A DNA stretch of 64,000 bases from Piezodorus guildinii (GCA_023052935.1 CM041294.1:15301791-15365790), one strand, 5' to 3'; positions 10,939 through 22,584 are shown, counted from the stretch's first letter. Numbers and translations: made by a program. The notes: generated by a model from the sequence alone, not told the origin.

Positions 10939-11687
10939 TAGCTCCCGGGCGGAAACGGTAAGTCCTATGAAACTGAAATTTCATATTTAAGACAACTATA
11001 CGCCCGAGACGTGACAAAACTTTTTTCATCAAAATGTGCCTACCAGAAGAGGCACTTTATACTATGCATTATGCACCTTTTTTCGATTTTCTCAAAAACG
11101 GTTCCGACGATTTTGATTAAACTCGCTATGTCGATGTAAAATTTAATGGACTTTAATATCATGTAGGTTTCATTCTGATTAAAATGGTATGACAGGGCTT
11201 AAATGCCGATATTTTAAATTTTCTTCCTCTAAAGTACCTTTAATTTTGTAGATTCAATAATAATAACTAAATTATCTTGTTAACGCTGATGAAAAACAGG
11301 TAAATATATAAATTGAATAAACTCGATACCCAACTAAAGGAGAAAACAGAAAAAATATTTTTTTAATGCAATTTTTCGTTTTTGAACATAAGAGCAGTAA
11401 TATACATGTATGATATACCGTTGGAAAGCTAAAGATTTTAGAAAAATTATCATCTCATACACAAGCTTTTAAAAGTTAATAGAGAGTGATGAAATGAACA
11501 TAAAACTAACTGATTATTTTAGATAATAATGCAATAGATTTTTTAATAAAACACATGTTTCTATATAAATTCAATTTAATTAATTCTTTAATAGTTTCAC
11601 GTATTTTTATCTTTAAGTGTATTTGAAAATTCTTTCATTGAGTTTAAAAATGGTGGTAAGTGAAAGTCGTGTGTTGCCCGCACCAGA
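10743..11687 (+). mobile_element. HINE copy, full length, long (GT)n
   Basis: This is one of the best-preserved copies. The 5' terminus ACTTTCACTTAC overlaps the palindrome CTTACTATATATAGTAAG. The microsatellite (GT)n runs from about 10867 to 10937. The 3' end is GTAAGTGAAAGTCGTGTG, TTGCC, CGCACCAGA, then a T run. The short reading frame over the (CA)n strand is a repeat artefact. It shares diagnostic variants (GGTGGTAAGTG, TTAAGTGTATTTG) with the inverted copy at 13016-13929. Confidence 0.95.
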
Positions 11688-11774
11688 TTTTTTTTTATTT
11701 ACAATGCACAGATGGGATGAATGATTTCTTTTAACTGTAATACTCATTGCACCAGAAGGTGGCAGATTGCATTA

Positions 11775-12110
11775 TCTCTTAATAAATCTTTTATTTATCT
11801 TTTAAAGAAATTTACAACTGTATTATGCAATAAAATAAATTAAGTGTTAATTGTTCAAAAGGGCTTCATACAGCCATGTCAAGAAACTATCCAGTGTTAG
11901 TGTTTATTTAATGTAGTGGGTCAAGAGACCATCGTCTTTTCAGCCGAATTATTAGGAAGGAGGGTTATTAGGAATAGATGTTAATGAGAGTTTGCGGACG
12001 AGTGGGTTGGAGTGGACGGGTAATTTGGAATTAAAGGAGGTACGTCTAGTTCGGGCTAGATCTGCGGCTAATGAGATATGTAGGTCTTTATGAATTATTT
12101 TATTGGTGAC
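11775..12110 (-). mobile_element. J1-like LINE 3' fragment, diverged
   Basis: On the minus strand the end of a Jockey RT (RTRYR/ ...KLPVHSNPL-like words with frameshifts) is followed by the J1 3' UTR words CCACTGG-like, TTTACAACTG and a T-rich tail. It is more diverged than the other J1 copies, with no intact frame. Confidence 0.7.
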
Positions 12111-13015
12111 CATTCTTTATTCTAAATACCTACTTTCTATCGATACCGCGGACTGTTGTCGATACTTCAAATTTCGTATATGAGAAACGATCATGTTCTC
12201 ACCTTTAGCGACCTGTTTTCTTCCACCAGAATTACAGGTATGTTAAGAGAACTGGAGTTGGAAATAAATCATGTTAAAAACATCCAAGGCTACGCTGAAA
12301 TTCGTATTCTCGATTAATTTTTGAATATTGGCTTATTAATCAAGACTTCTTTATACTTAGCAATAACAGAGTATCCAAAAGGTTCTGTACACATTCTGTT
12401 TATTCAGAGTTCATTAATTAATTAATTTTACTGTCTTTTGCATATGTAAATTGAATCTTAACTGGAACTTGGCTGTTCAAAGGCTCCTGGAGAGAAGTTG
12501 GTTCATTGTAGAGAGCACTCGGTGGAATTGGGGAAAACTTGAGTGAGGCTGATCACCTCCTCGCCGGAGGAAAATCAATCCAATCCAGTTTCTCCTATCA
12601 CCTCTAGTTTAGGATTAGTCTCTTTATCTCATTACGGCAACTCTCTTACCTAGCGCATTCGATTACTTATTCTATCAGATCCGAATCCTTCCAGTCTGAG
12701 GGTAAAGAAAAAAAAAACACAAAAAAACGTCATGAAAAAAGTGTAAAATTTGTTATGACAAACCAAAAAATATGGGTTTAATGATGGACACCTTAATACA
12801 CAACTGAATGTTCATTAATGAATAGACGACTGGATTCTTTCCCTTAAAGTTGTTTTTTACATAACGAACTATTTTGAAACAAAACTCTGCCGTATACGTT
12901 GTTGTTGTTTTGGTTTAAAGGGAAAAAACTGCGAGTGGTTATTATTGCCCAAAACATCTTCAGAAGACGATTAACTTACCTATGATGTGAAGAAAAATGA
13001 ACAAAAAGAAAAAAA
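12111..13015. other. Spacer between two inverted HINE copies; single-copy island
   Basis: It contains a GC-richer stretch at about 12480-12680 (TGAGTGAGGCTGATCACCTC region) and otherwise AT-rich DNA. No gene, RNA or TIR is recognised. Confidence 0.35.
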
Positions 13016-13929
13016 TCTGGTGCGGGCAACACACGACTTTCACTTACCACCATTTTTAAACTCAATGAAAGAATTTCCAAATACACTTAAAGATAAAAAT
13101 ACGTGAAACTATTAAAGAATTAATTAAATTGAATTTCTATAGAAACATGTGTTTGATTCAAAAATCTATTATATTATTATCTAAAATAATCAGTTAGTTT
13201 TATGTTCATTTCATCACTCTCTATTAACTTTTAAAAGCTTGTGTATGAGATGATAATTTTTCTAAAATCTTTAGCTTTCCAACGGTATATCATACATGTA
13301 TATTACTGCTCTTATGTTCAAAAACGAAAAATTGCAATAAAAAAATATTTTTTCTGTTTTCTCCTTTAGTTGGGTATCGAGTTTATTCAATTTATATATT
13401 TACCAGTTTTTCATCAGCGTTAACAAGATAATCTAGTTATTATTATTGAATCTACAAAACTAAAGGTACTTTAGGGGATGAAAATTTAAAATATCGGCAT
13501 TTAAGCCCTGTCATACCATTTTTATCTAAATAAAACCTACATGATATTAAAGCCTATTAAATTTTACATCGATATAGCGAGTTTCATCAAAATCGTCAGA
13601 ACCGTTTTTGAGAAAATCGAAAAAAGGTGCAAAATGCATGGTATAAAGTGCCTCTTCTGGTAGGCTCATTTTGATGAAAAAAGTTTTGTCACGTCTCGGG
13701 CGTATAGTTGTTTTAAATATGAAATTTCAGTTTCATAGGACTTACCGTTTCCGCCCGGGAGCTACCACACACACACAGACACACACACACACACACACAC
13801 AGACCTTTTTGCGGGACTTGGTTATTTGGACTCAGGGGACCCTAAAACGTGTATTTCCGTTGAAAACTGGAATTCGAAAATTTTCACGATCGCAATACTT
13901 TCCCTTACTATATATAGTAAGTGAAAGTA
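13016..13929 (-). mobile_element. HINE copy, full length, inverted partner of 10743-11687
   Basis: The antisense reading begins TCTGGTGCGGGCAACACACG and ACTTTCACTTACC. A (CA)n tract lies at 13768-13801, and it ends CTTACTATATATAGTAAGTGAAAGT. It shares CACGTC and CCTACCAGAAGAGGCACTTT variants with the copy at 10743-11687, pointing to a common recent source or to inverted duplication. Confidence 0.95.
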
Positions 13930-14564
13930 AAAAAAGTCTAAAAGGACAAAATCAATAAAAATAAAATAGAACAATAGGAAAATAAAGCAAAAAAGTACCT
14001 GACAGAATGATTGCCAAGTTGTACGAATTATATTCATATTAAAAGTAAATAAATAGGGAATGAAGCCGCAGGATACAACTAGTTTGAGTGATAAATCAGA
14101 AAATTTTAATATTTTAAGCTTTGAACATAACAAAACTTCTCCATTTTTTTCTGCCTATCACTATTATGTCACTGGAAACAGTTCTACCAGGTTATCGCCA
14201 GATGAGCAGAGAAGAACCTCTCGGCTAAGGAGCCTAGTCGCTGTTGGTATAAATAAATAATTGATGAGGGCTTCCCCAGGCACCTAAAAGGTTGGCAAGT
14301 TCGGTGGCGTCGAGATTTAAGTGGATGACGCCTGATGACGCCGAGAAGAGTTAATGAGAATTGATGATGATAGAATCGCCTGGTTCCCCCCTGGCTAATC
14401 TGTCTGCGGATTAGAGTCCGTGATGATCCCATCTTCAGGGGTCGGTCATCCCGTCTTCTCTAGGGCTCCCTTCTCCTCCGCTATATCTGATCAGTCATTT
14501 CCGATCAAGATGGAATATCACATACTACTAATTATAAATGGTACGCATCATACCTCTTTCCCTA
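13930..14564. other. Single-copy island, no gene recognised
   Basis: Positions 14180-14530 are GC-richer and contain several TTAATGAG/TTGATGA motifs. The short frames here lack start context, splice sites and known domains. Confidence 0.35.
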
Positions 14565-14690
14565 ACCTTCGTTGTTGAAACTAATTTAAAAACTTTTATA
14601 TGAAGTAAGAATTGTAAGAAGTTTAAAAAATTACATTCAGTTTCAGTGGAAACATGTGTTTCAGATTAAATTATTATTTACATTAATTAC
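14565..14690 (-). mobile_element. Old HINE fragment
   Basis: Words of the HINE subterminal region (ACCTTCGTTGTTGAAACTAATTT, GAAACATGTGTTTCA) match the diverged copies at 38937 and 45722. The ends are lost. Confidence 0.55.
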
Positions 14691-14765
14691 CAAACCATGT
14701 CTGCTTTTGATTACTATACATTAGCTGAGCTTCGTACACCTACATAAATAAAAAGGGGGGAAAAA

Positions 14766-15498
14766 TCTGGTGCGAGCAACACACGACTTTCACTTACCGC
14801 CGTTTTTAAAATCGATTAAAGAATTTTCAACTACAGTAAGAGATAAAAATGAATGAAACCATTAAGAATTAATTAAATGGATTTTTTTTAGAAGCATATG
14901 TTTTATTAAAAAATCTATTATATTATCATCTAAAATAATCAGTTAGTTCGTTCGGCTTTTTATCACTCTCTATTAAATTTTAAAAGCTTGTGTATAGGAT
15001 AATATTTTTTCTAATATCTTTAGCTTTCCAACGGTATATCGTACATGTATATTACTGTTCTTATGTTCAACAACAAAAAATTGCATTTAAAAAATATTTT
15101 TTCAGTTTTCTCCTTTTGTTGTTTATCAAATTCACCCAACTTACATATTTACCCGTTATTTATCAATGCTAATAAGATGATCAAATCAAAATCAATTTTT
15201 TTTAAATCTACAAAATTAAAGGTACTTTAGAGAGAGAAAATTTAAAATATCGGCATTTAAGCCCGGCCAGACAATTTTAATCCGAATAAATCTAAATGAT
15301 ATTAAAGCCCATTAAATTTTACATCGATATAGCGAGTTTAATCAAAATCGTCGGAACCGTTTTCGAGATAATCCTTTTTGCGGGACATAGTTATTTGGAC
15401 TCAGGGGACCCTAAAATGTGTTTTTCCGTGGAAAACTGGAATTCCGAAATTTTCACGATTGCAATACTTTCCCTTACTATATATAGTAAGTGAAAGTA
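14766..15498 (-). mobile_element. HINE copy, internally deleted
   Basis: It starts TCTGGTGCGAGCAACACACG and ends CTTACTATATATAGTAAGTGAAAGT. About 150 bp including the (CA)n tract is missing: the sequence jumps from GAACCGTTTTCGAGATAATC to CTTTTTGCGGGACA at about 15370. It is non-coding. Confidence 0.92.
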
Positions 15499-15503
15499 AA
15501 AAA

Positions 15504-15638
15504 AAAACACATGTTTCTATTAAAATTCAATTAAAATAATTGCTTAACAACATATTTTTATCTATAAATGTTTTTAAAAATTCTTAAATAGATCTTAACC
15601 AAGGAAGTAAGTGAAAGTCGTGTATTGCGCACACCAAA
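15504..15638 (+). mobile_element. HINE 3'-end fragment adjoining the previous copy
   Basis: It contains ACACATGTTTCTATTAAAATTC through GTAAGTGAAAGTCGTGTATT and CGCACACCA. It is in the opposite orientation to the 14766-15498 copy and separated from its 5' terminus by an A run only. Confidence 0.75.
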
Positions 15639-16182
15639 TTATTTTTTTTTTTTTCGAATCACGTTTTCCATACTTTCAACAACGAATACATCCATTCAAA
15701 CCTTTGTTAAAATTTCTACAATTCATCCTCTCCAGAATCGAACTGTCACATGGAAACGAGGGATCGATCCTAAGAAAGGAAAAGGGGCCCTATAAGGGAG
15801 GGTCAGCTGTCATTGTAGCATGTTGTCCCAAACATGGGGTTGTTCATCGGTCGGCTTAGCGCCTGTTTTCCTATCTTTTGTTGTCGTATGTAGTTCGGAG
15901 CTTTCATTGAAAACATATTATAAACTGCTTTAATTGTTAATGTAACTATGTTTTATATCATAATTGAGTGTTGGATAGAAAAAATATTATAATATATCAA
16001 GTGCATCTATAATTGGTTTATCTTATCTCACCAGTGAGTCAAGGCCTTCTGATTAAGCCTTATCCTATTGTTCCAGTATTATTAACTTGAAATACTTGAA
16101 TTGTGGTTTTGTTCTGTTATGATTTTTATCAAAACAATCGAATTCATATCAATCCTCTTTACTTACATATTTAAAAAAAAAA
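15639..16182. other. No gene seen; contains one arm of a 36 bp direct repeat
   Basis: Positions 15720-15860 are GC-richer with a short frame of no recognisable family. Positions 16093-16128 repeat at 17795-17830 with two mismatches. Confidence 0.35.
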
Positions 16183-16962
16183 TATTTTTATTGAAATTTA
16201 CAACTGTATTTTTTAATACAACAAGTAAATATGTTTGTAATGATAAAACACAAAAGGTATCGAGGCCATCTTTTTTCAGGCGCCTCGGAGGATTGTGAGG
16301 AATTGAAGAGGAATCAAAGATTGAAACTAGAGGATTAGAGTTGGAGTGAAGTTTGTCATGGAAGGATTGATACCTGGTTCGGCCAAATCAGCAACATATG
16401 GGATGTTAAGGTCTTTATGGATGAGTTTATTTTTAACAAAGTAAGGAGCATTGAGGATTTTTCGAAGGATTTTGGATTATAAGGATTGAATACGGGAAGA
16501 ATTTGATGGTTTCGTAGAGCCCCAAAGCACAACTCCGTAAGTCCAGATAGGCCTTATGATGGTGATATAGATGAGCCTTTTGTAGATAAGTGGAAGGTCG
16601 GAGCGCCTGTCCAGTAAGTGTTGTAGTAAGCGAAAGCGCAGCAGTTTCTTTCGTTTCAGTCTTGTGTGGGGATTCCATGTTAGACGTTTGTCAAGTAGAA
16701 GTCCAATTTAGCGGATCTATTCAACTGGAACAAGCGGAATATTATTAAAGGAAACTGTGGGATTTGTTGGAATTGATTTTCATTCTCCAATTCTGACACC
16801 ATATCTCAAGCTCTCTGATGTGGGATTGAAGAGTTTGAGAGGCAATAGTCGGATCGTTATTGACTGATAACACACAGGTGTCATCAGCATAGGTAGAAAG
16901 GAAGGTGTTGGGATGGGTTAGGATATCAGCTGTATAGATTGCGTAGAGGATGGTCCAAGGTA
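16183..16962 (-). mobile_element. Jockey-like LINE J1, copy B, 5'-truncated
   Basis: On the minus strand the RT palm reads ILYAIYTADILTHPNTFLST then the intact YADDT box (about 16890-16876), ELEIWCQNWRMKINSNKS, and after a frameshift the thumb (GQALRPSTYLQKAHLYHHHK in an alternative frame). It continues to the usual J1 3' UTR with TTTACAACTG. Several frameshifts and stops show it is dead. No clean target duplication was found. Confidence 0.9.
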
Positions 16963-17189
16963 TATTGTACAAATATATTGTATGTATATTATATGTCTTG
17001 GTATAAATTCAGGTGGTTAAAAAGAAATATTTTCAATACAGCATTCGCTTTCAGGCACATGTTTATTTAGAAACTACAAAAGCAGTTAAAACTATGCACG
17101 ATGTACATGTATCTGTCTTATTTTACATTTTACATAATACTTCAAGATTGACATAAACCATCATTCAAAATACAAAACTTAAAAAGGTC

Positions 17190-17794
17190 AAAATCACAGC
17201 AATTCATATAAAGTTGAAATGATAAAAAAAATATATATATATATTTTTTTTTTTGCACACCCCGATGAATACGCAACGGAGGCATAGATTTTTTCTTTAT
17301 TAGCGATAATCGTTGATAAAGGAGATTTTGATATCCCGTATTTTTCGGGAGTTTTCGATTTCGACCCAATTTTTTTATCCTCTTCTTGGAGAATCGCCAA
17401 TCTTGTATTTAAATCAATGTATTTATTCTTGACCTCGTAGGAAACTCGAATTAAAGCAAGTAATAAAAACAGAAACACTAGCTGGAACACTAGAAACGAG
17501 AAGCTTCACAGACTGTGAATCACAGAATTGAGCTTAATAGAAGGAAGATGTAAGGATTTGGAAAGAAATGTGCCGCTCTTTACTGGAAATTAAGATGTTT
17601 CATAATTTTTTTCTTCTTTATTTTTCGTAATAACCTAACAAATTCAAATATGAGGTCCAGAAAAGTAGTTCGTTGATTCGTTACAAGAGAATATTTCGTT
17701 ATAAACGAGGAAAAAGCATAGTTTTCTATTTATTTTTCAAGGGACTGCAATGATAGTTCGTTATAACCGCGTTCGTTAAAAAGAGGGTTCACTG
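17190..17794 (-). mobile_element. Tigger/pogo-type transposon remnant
   Basis: The minus-strand 5' end (17794) reads CAGTGAACCCTCTTTTTAAC followed by GAACGCGGTTATAACGAAC, next to a TA. This is the familiar pogo/Tigger terminal style with repeated ATAACGAA words. Downstream a frame (about 17440-17290) reads YIDLNTRLAILQEEDKKIG ... YGISKSPLSTIIANKEKI. That matches the CENP-B/Tigger N-terminal helix-turn-helix, with the expected T-K-x-x-IL and YGxSKSTxSxI spacing. The DDE domain and 3' TIR are absent. The signal is short but both the terminus and the protein agree. Confidence 0.75.
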
Positions 17795-17830
17795 TACTTG
17801 AATTGTGATTTTGTTCTGTTAAGATTTTTA

Positions 17831-18616
17831 CCATTAAAGAATTAATTAAATTGAATTTATATAGAAATATGTGTTTTATTAAAAAATCTATTATATTATT
17901 ATCTAAAATAATCAGTTAGTTTTATGTTCATTTCATCACTCTCTATTAACTTGTAACTATAAGCTTGTGTATGAGATAATATTTTTTCTAAAATCTTTGG
18001 CTTTCCAACGGTATATCATACATGTATATTACTGCTCTTATGTTAAAAAAAAACAAAAAATTGCATTAAAATTTTTTCTGTTTTCTCCTTTAGTTGGGTA
18101 TCGAATTCATTCAATTTATATATTTACCTGTTTTTCATCAGTGGTAACAAGACATTATAGTTATTTTTATAGAATCAACAAAATTAAAGGTACTTTAGAG
18201 AAAGAAAATTTAAAATATCGGCATTTAAGCCCTGTCAGACCATTTTTATCCGAATGAAACCTAAATGATGTTAAAGCCCAATAGTTTAATCAAAATCGTC
18301 GGAACCGTTTTTGAGAAAATCGAAAAAAGGTGCAAAATGCATGATATAAAGTGGCTCTTCTGTTAAGCTCATTTTGATGAAAAAGGTTTTGTAACGTCTC
18401 TGGCGTATATTTATTTGTCTTAAATATGAAATTTCAGTTTCATAGGACTTAGCGTTTCCGCCCGGGAGTTACCACACACACACAGACCTTTTTGCGAGAC
18501 TTGGTTATTTGGACTCAAGGGACATTTTAATGTGTATTTCCGTTGAAAAATGGAATTCGAAAATTTTCACGATCGCAATACTTTCCCTTACTATATATAA
18601 TATAGTAAGTGAAAGT
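17831..18616 (-). mobile_element. HINE copy lacking its terminal hairpin end
   Basis: It begins in the subterminal region (CCATTAAAGAATTAATT) and runs to CTTACTATATATAATATAGTAAGTGAAAGT. The (CA)n tract is short (18474-18484). The hairpin end is lost at the junction with the 36 bp direct repeat. Confidence 0.9.
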
Positions 18617-19066
18617 AATATAATGGGATTAAAATTTTCAATAAGACTATGCACAATTACATTGCCCCTAGCCTTAATACTGACATATGATTTGGCAGAT
18701 TCGATGCGACTTCCGCCCTGATCCCATTGGGATGATGGCTACATCACGCGCCATGCTAATGCCCCCCCCCCAAATTGGCGGCCGGAAGGAGGGAGAGCTG
18801 TCAGCGCCGATAATTGTGGATAATTAGCCCCCAGCAGACGTGAGAGTTCCTTCCTCACGTACTGGATATTTAAATGGTCTGCCTCCTTCAATCTGGGGGG
18901 TCTCCTCCCCCTAAATACCTGCATTAGTCTTCTTGGTCATTATTATTGTACGGCACCTTCCATTCAGGACCCCTGGTAGTCGTTGTGTTCGGGTGAGCGT
19001 CTCCTATGTTATATTTAGTAGCAATAGCAGACAAAAATGTAGACCATGCAGGTTCCGAGGTGAGAC
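18617..19066. other. GC-rich single-copy island
   Basis: Positions 18700-19000 are clearly GC-richer, with a C run at 18764-18773. There is no domain-bearing frame and no RNA fold recognised. Confidence 0.4.
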
Positions 19067-21047
19067 TTTTTTTTTTTTTTTTTTTTTTTAATTTATTCGG
19101 TTGGGCCTTTGATCGAGTTTGGCACCCGGGGTTGCTTTACAAGCTCCGACAATTTCTCTCTTCTACATATTACCTGATTATCCAGTCCTACCTCACTGAT
19201 AGATCCTTTAAAGTAAATCACCTTGGTTCCTATTCTTCCTTTTTTCTCAGTCTGCTGGTGTACCTCAAGGCAGCATCCTAGGACCCATTCTTTACACAGT
19301 CTATACAGCTGACATCCCAACCCATCCTAACACTTTCCTTTCTACTTATGCTAGTGACACGTGTGTGCTATCAGTAGATAATGATCCATTTACTGCCTCC
19401 CACATTCTTCAATCCCACATCCGAAACCTTGAAGTATGGTGTCAGAATTGGAGGATAAAAATTAATTCCAACAAATCCTACCAAATTACTTTTACCCTTC
19501 GTCGTAAACCTATGACATCCTGCCCTTCAGTATCCTTTAATAACTCTCCTCTAGTCCCTGTTGAACAGATCCGATACCTAGCACTCCATTTCGACAAACG
19601 TCTTACTTGGAATCCTCATACAAGACTAAAACGACAAGAAACTGCCCGACGTTTCCGACCACTTCAACACTTACTGGACAAACGCTCAAACCTTCCACTT
19701 TACTACAAAAGGCTCATCTATATTACCATCATAAGACCGATATGGACCTACGGAGTAGAGCTATGGGGCTCTACTAAACCATCGAATTCTTCTCGTATCC
19801 AATCCTTACAATCTAAAATCCTTCGAAAAATCCTCAATTCTCCTTATTTTGTCACCAACAAACTCATTCATAAAGACCTTAATATTCCATATGTTGCTGT
19901 CTTAGCCCGAACCAGGTACCGTTCCTTCCATGACAAACTCCATTCCCACTGCAATCCATTAGTTTCAATCCTTGCTTCCTCTTCGATCCCTTACAATCCT
20001 CCGAGGCGTCTGAAAAGAAGATGGCCACGAGACCTTCTAGTTTAAAATATTTTTAGAGTGCTGCCACTGGGTAGTGCCTCTACATGCAATTCATGACATT
20101 TTTCTATTTTATCATCACATTTACTTGATGTATTTTTTGTAATACAGTTGTAGATATCAATAAATATGTTATAAAAAAAAAAAAATTATTCGGTTGTATC
20201 ACAGTTTGTCACAATGGACAATAATAATTTTGCTAAATGATCCCATTCATATAATATTTACAATATGAACAAAAGAAATGTCAAATTGCATAAAATGAAA
20301 CCAAACTAAATAAACGTTTACAATAACACAATTTGTAGATAAAATAAATACAAATAAATGAAGCTAACAAACAAATAAACAAAAAACAAAACATATCACA
20401 TTCATACGTATGTACAATATTTACATTCAGCTAGGGACCCTCCCCCCCACTTGTGGAAGGACAAGCAGGGTCAAAAGGATCCCAGCGCCTCCCTCTCAGC
20501 CGCATCACTGGTGAGAGCCAGCGGAAGCTAAGTGAGGGCGCCACAGCCACAATCACACCGCACTTGAGAGGAGAATCTGACCAGTGTCAGAACTCCAGCA
20601 TAGATATTTACAATATATCTCGGGGCCACTGCCGTTTCAACCTTCTAAGTGGGTTGTATGGATGAGTGGAGCTGGATAGGGATCGTGCTAGAGGATTTGG
20701 GTGGAATTAGGTATGAAATAAATGGAACATTAAGGTCGTGGTGCTAGGTATAGTTGGATACATAATAAGGAGCATTTACTATTATTCGGAGGACTTTGCA
20801 TTGAAAGGATTGAATGCGTTTGATGTTAGAACGTTTAGCTGTCCCCCACAGTTCAAGTACGTAGGTCCAGATGGGCTTCAGTATTGTCTTATAAATTAAT
20901 AATTTGTTGTCAAATGTAAGTTCAGATTTTCTGTTTAATAGTCTGTATAACTGTCGGAATCCTCGATTGAGTTCTTTTCTTATAAGTCTTGTATGTGGGT
21001 TCCACGACAGTCTTTTGTCAAGTAGTAAGCCAAGATAGCTTCTAATA
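19067..21047 (-). mobile_element. Jockey-like LINE J2, copy A, split by a J1 insertion
   Basis: The minus-strand poly(A) tail (T run 19067-19090) and first tail bases lie left of J1. The element resumes at 20197 (ATCACAGTTTGTCACAATGG region) and continues to about 21047. It carries the J2 3' UTR (CACTTGTGG, GATCCCAGCGCCTCCCTC, GAGAGCCAGCGGAAGCTAAG) and then the RT C-terminus in broken frames. It is 5'-truncated against a HINE fragment, and no outer target duplication was found. Confidence 0.9.
19104..20185 (+). mobile_element. Jockey-like LINE J1, copy C, nested in J2
   Basis: The 11 bp duplication TTATTCGGTTG (19093-19103 and 20186-20196) frames a 1.08 kb 5'-truncated copy. It encodes RT motif A (AFDRVWHPGLLYKL), motif B (AGVPQGSILGPILY, across a frameshift at about 19250) and the catalytic box. 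Here the box is YASDT instead of YADDT (about 19344-19358), so one metal-binding Asp is lost. A 226-residue frame from 19365 to 20045 covers the thumb and C-terminus (IRYLALHFDKRLTWNPHT, IRPIWTYGVELWGSTKPSNS, RRWPRDLLV). The 3' UTR ends AATAAATATGTTAT plus poly(A). Confidence 0.96.
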
Positions 21048-21054
21048 AAACTAG

Positions 21055-21534
21055 TCTAGCAGGGCTTAAATCCGATATTTTAAATTTTCTTCTTCTAAAG
21101 TACCTTTAATTTTGTATATTTTATAAAAATAACCATATTATCTAGTTGGCATTGAATAATAATAGCTAAATATGAAGTTGAGCAAATTTGAAAAGCAACT
21201 AAAGCAGAAAACAGAAACAAATATTTTTTTAATGAAATTTTTTGTTTTTGAACATAAGAGCAGTTATATACATGTATGATATACCGTTTGAAAGCTAAAA
21301 ATTTTAGAAAAAATATTATTTTATACAAAAGCTTTTATAAGTTAATAGAGAGTGAAGAAAAGATATTAGATAATAATATAATAGATTTTTTAAGAAAACA
21401 CATGTTTCTATATAAATTCAAATTAATTAATTCCTTAATGGTTTTAATAATTTTTCTCTCTAACTGTATTTGAAAATTTTTTAATCGATTTATTAAACGT
21501 AGGTAAGTGAAAGTCGTGTGTTGCCCGCACCAGA
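21055..21534 (+). mobile_element. HINE 3' half
   Basis: It runs from AGGGCTTAAATCCGATATTTT to GTAAGTGAAAGTCGTGTG, TTGCC and CGCACCAGA, then a T run. The 5' half is missing where it meets J2 copy A. Confidence 0.85.
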
Positions 21535-21929
21535 TTTTTTTTGATGTATGTTGTCCAGCATTTTTTACTTAATTGAAATATTTTATGCTGTGTTCATGAG
21601 TCAATATTTATATTTGATATGGGACTATTTGGAGGGTTCATAGCTTTAGTTAGATGGACATGGTCTTAGAACTTGCAACTCTATGTGTGTAGCATTATTC
21701 TGAACTTGTGGCTGGATTGATGTTTTTTTAAATTTTTTTATCTTCAATAAAATATTATGGGAGAGCTGGAAGATTAAATAAAAATAAAGTTATAATAAAT
21801 TAATGATATAAATTAAGAATATAGTGAAATAATAAAGAAGTGAGTGGTATAAATAACTAAAGGAGTATATAGTAATTTAAAATAAATAAAATTTCTCTTA
21901 AAATATAGTTTAAAAATTACAAAATAACA
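21535..21929. other. No gene seen; AT-rich DNA
   Basis: Simple AT-rich sequence without repeats shared elsewhere in the window. Confidence 0.3.
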
Positions 21930-22345
21930 AGACCCCGCACGTTTGGAATAAGATTGTATATAGAAGAACCGAAAAAATTTCCGACACAATAAGGAAACGG
22001 AGGACTGACTTCTATTGTCACATCCTAAGAATGGATAACTAAATGAATCTTTTTCTTTTTCCGTAATAAGAAAACCGAACTAGTTTAAAGAGACGGAGAA
22101 TAATCTCCGAAAGTTAAAAATTACAGAAGATATGTTTAGGAACGGATATGCGAAGCACATTACTAAAGAAAAAGAAAAGAGGTTTCCTGGAAGGGTCAAG
22201 GCCAAACGGCTATACCGTATTTCTGACGAAGAGGTGAAGTTAAGATCTGAAAGGTTGAACAAATACTGGGCTGACAGAAAATCTATGAATGATCCCCAAC
22301 GTACCCCAAAATGGGTGAATCGAAAAAAAGATAAATAATAGATCT
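21930..22345 (+). mobile_element. LINE ORF C-terminal remnant (endonuclease/RT type)
   Basis: Reading across one stop and frameshifts, the sequence gives RRTEKISDTIRKRRTDFYCH then LRM near 21965-22035. An open frame follows at 22132-22338: RNGYAKHITKEKEKRFPGRV and YRISDEEVKLRSERLNKYWA. The ISDTI-RKRR-x-FY-H pattern and the basic SERxxxYWADRK tail are typical of C-termini of insect non-LTR elements of the endonuclease-reverse transcriptase type. No RT core is present. The clade is uncertain. Confidence 0.6.
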
Positions 22346-22436
22346 TAAGAAATGAAAGTGACTGTTCTAGTAACTGTTTCCTCCAAGCTGCTAGAGAATT
22401 TGATGGGAAAATATTTTTAGTTTTTTACTTTCACTT

Positions 22437-22548
22437 ACTATATATAGTAAGGGGAAGTATTGCGATCGTGAAAATTTTCAAATTCCAGTTTTCCACGGAA
22501 ATACACGTTTTAGGGTCCCCTGAGTCCAAATAACCAAGTCCCGCCAAA

Positions 22549-22584
<36 letters not shown>

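Noticed and set aside
10826..11032. Frames rich in HTHTHT residues (also at 13671, 22478 and 39758)
   Set aside because: They are read through the (GT)n/(CA)n tract of HINE elements. They recur only with the repeat and have no other coding sign.
17142..17369. Second minus frame overlapping the Tigger remnant
   Set aside because: It is in a different phase and includes a poly(T)/poly(K-Y-I) stretch. Only the frame with the helix-turn-helix pattern is meaningful.
20453..20665. 70-residue frame, repeated at 52518-52730
   Set aside because: It is the antisense of the J2 LINE 3' UTR, and its recurrence reflects the repeat.
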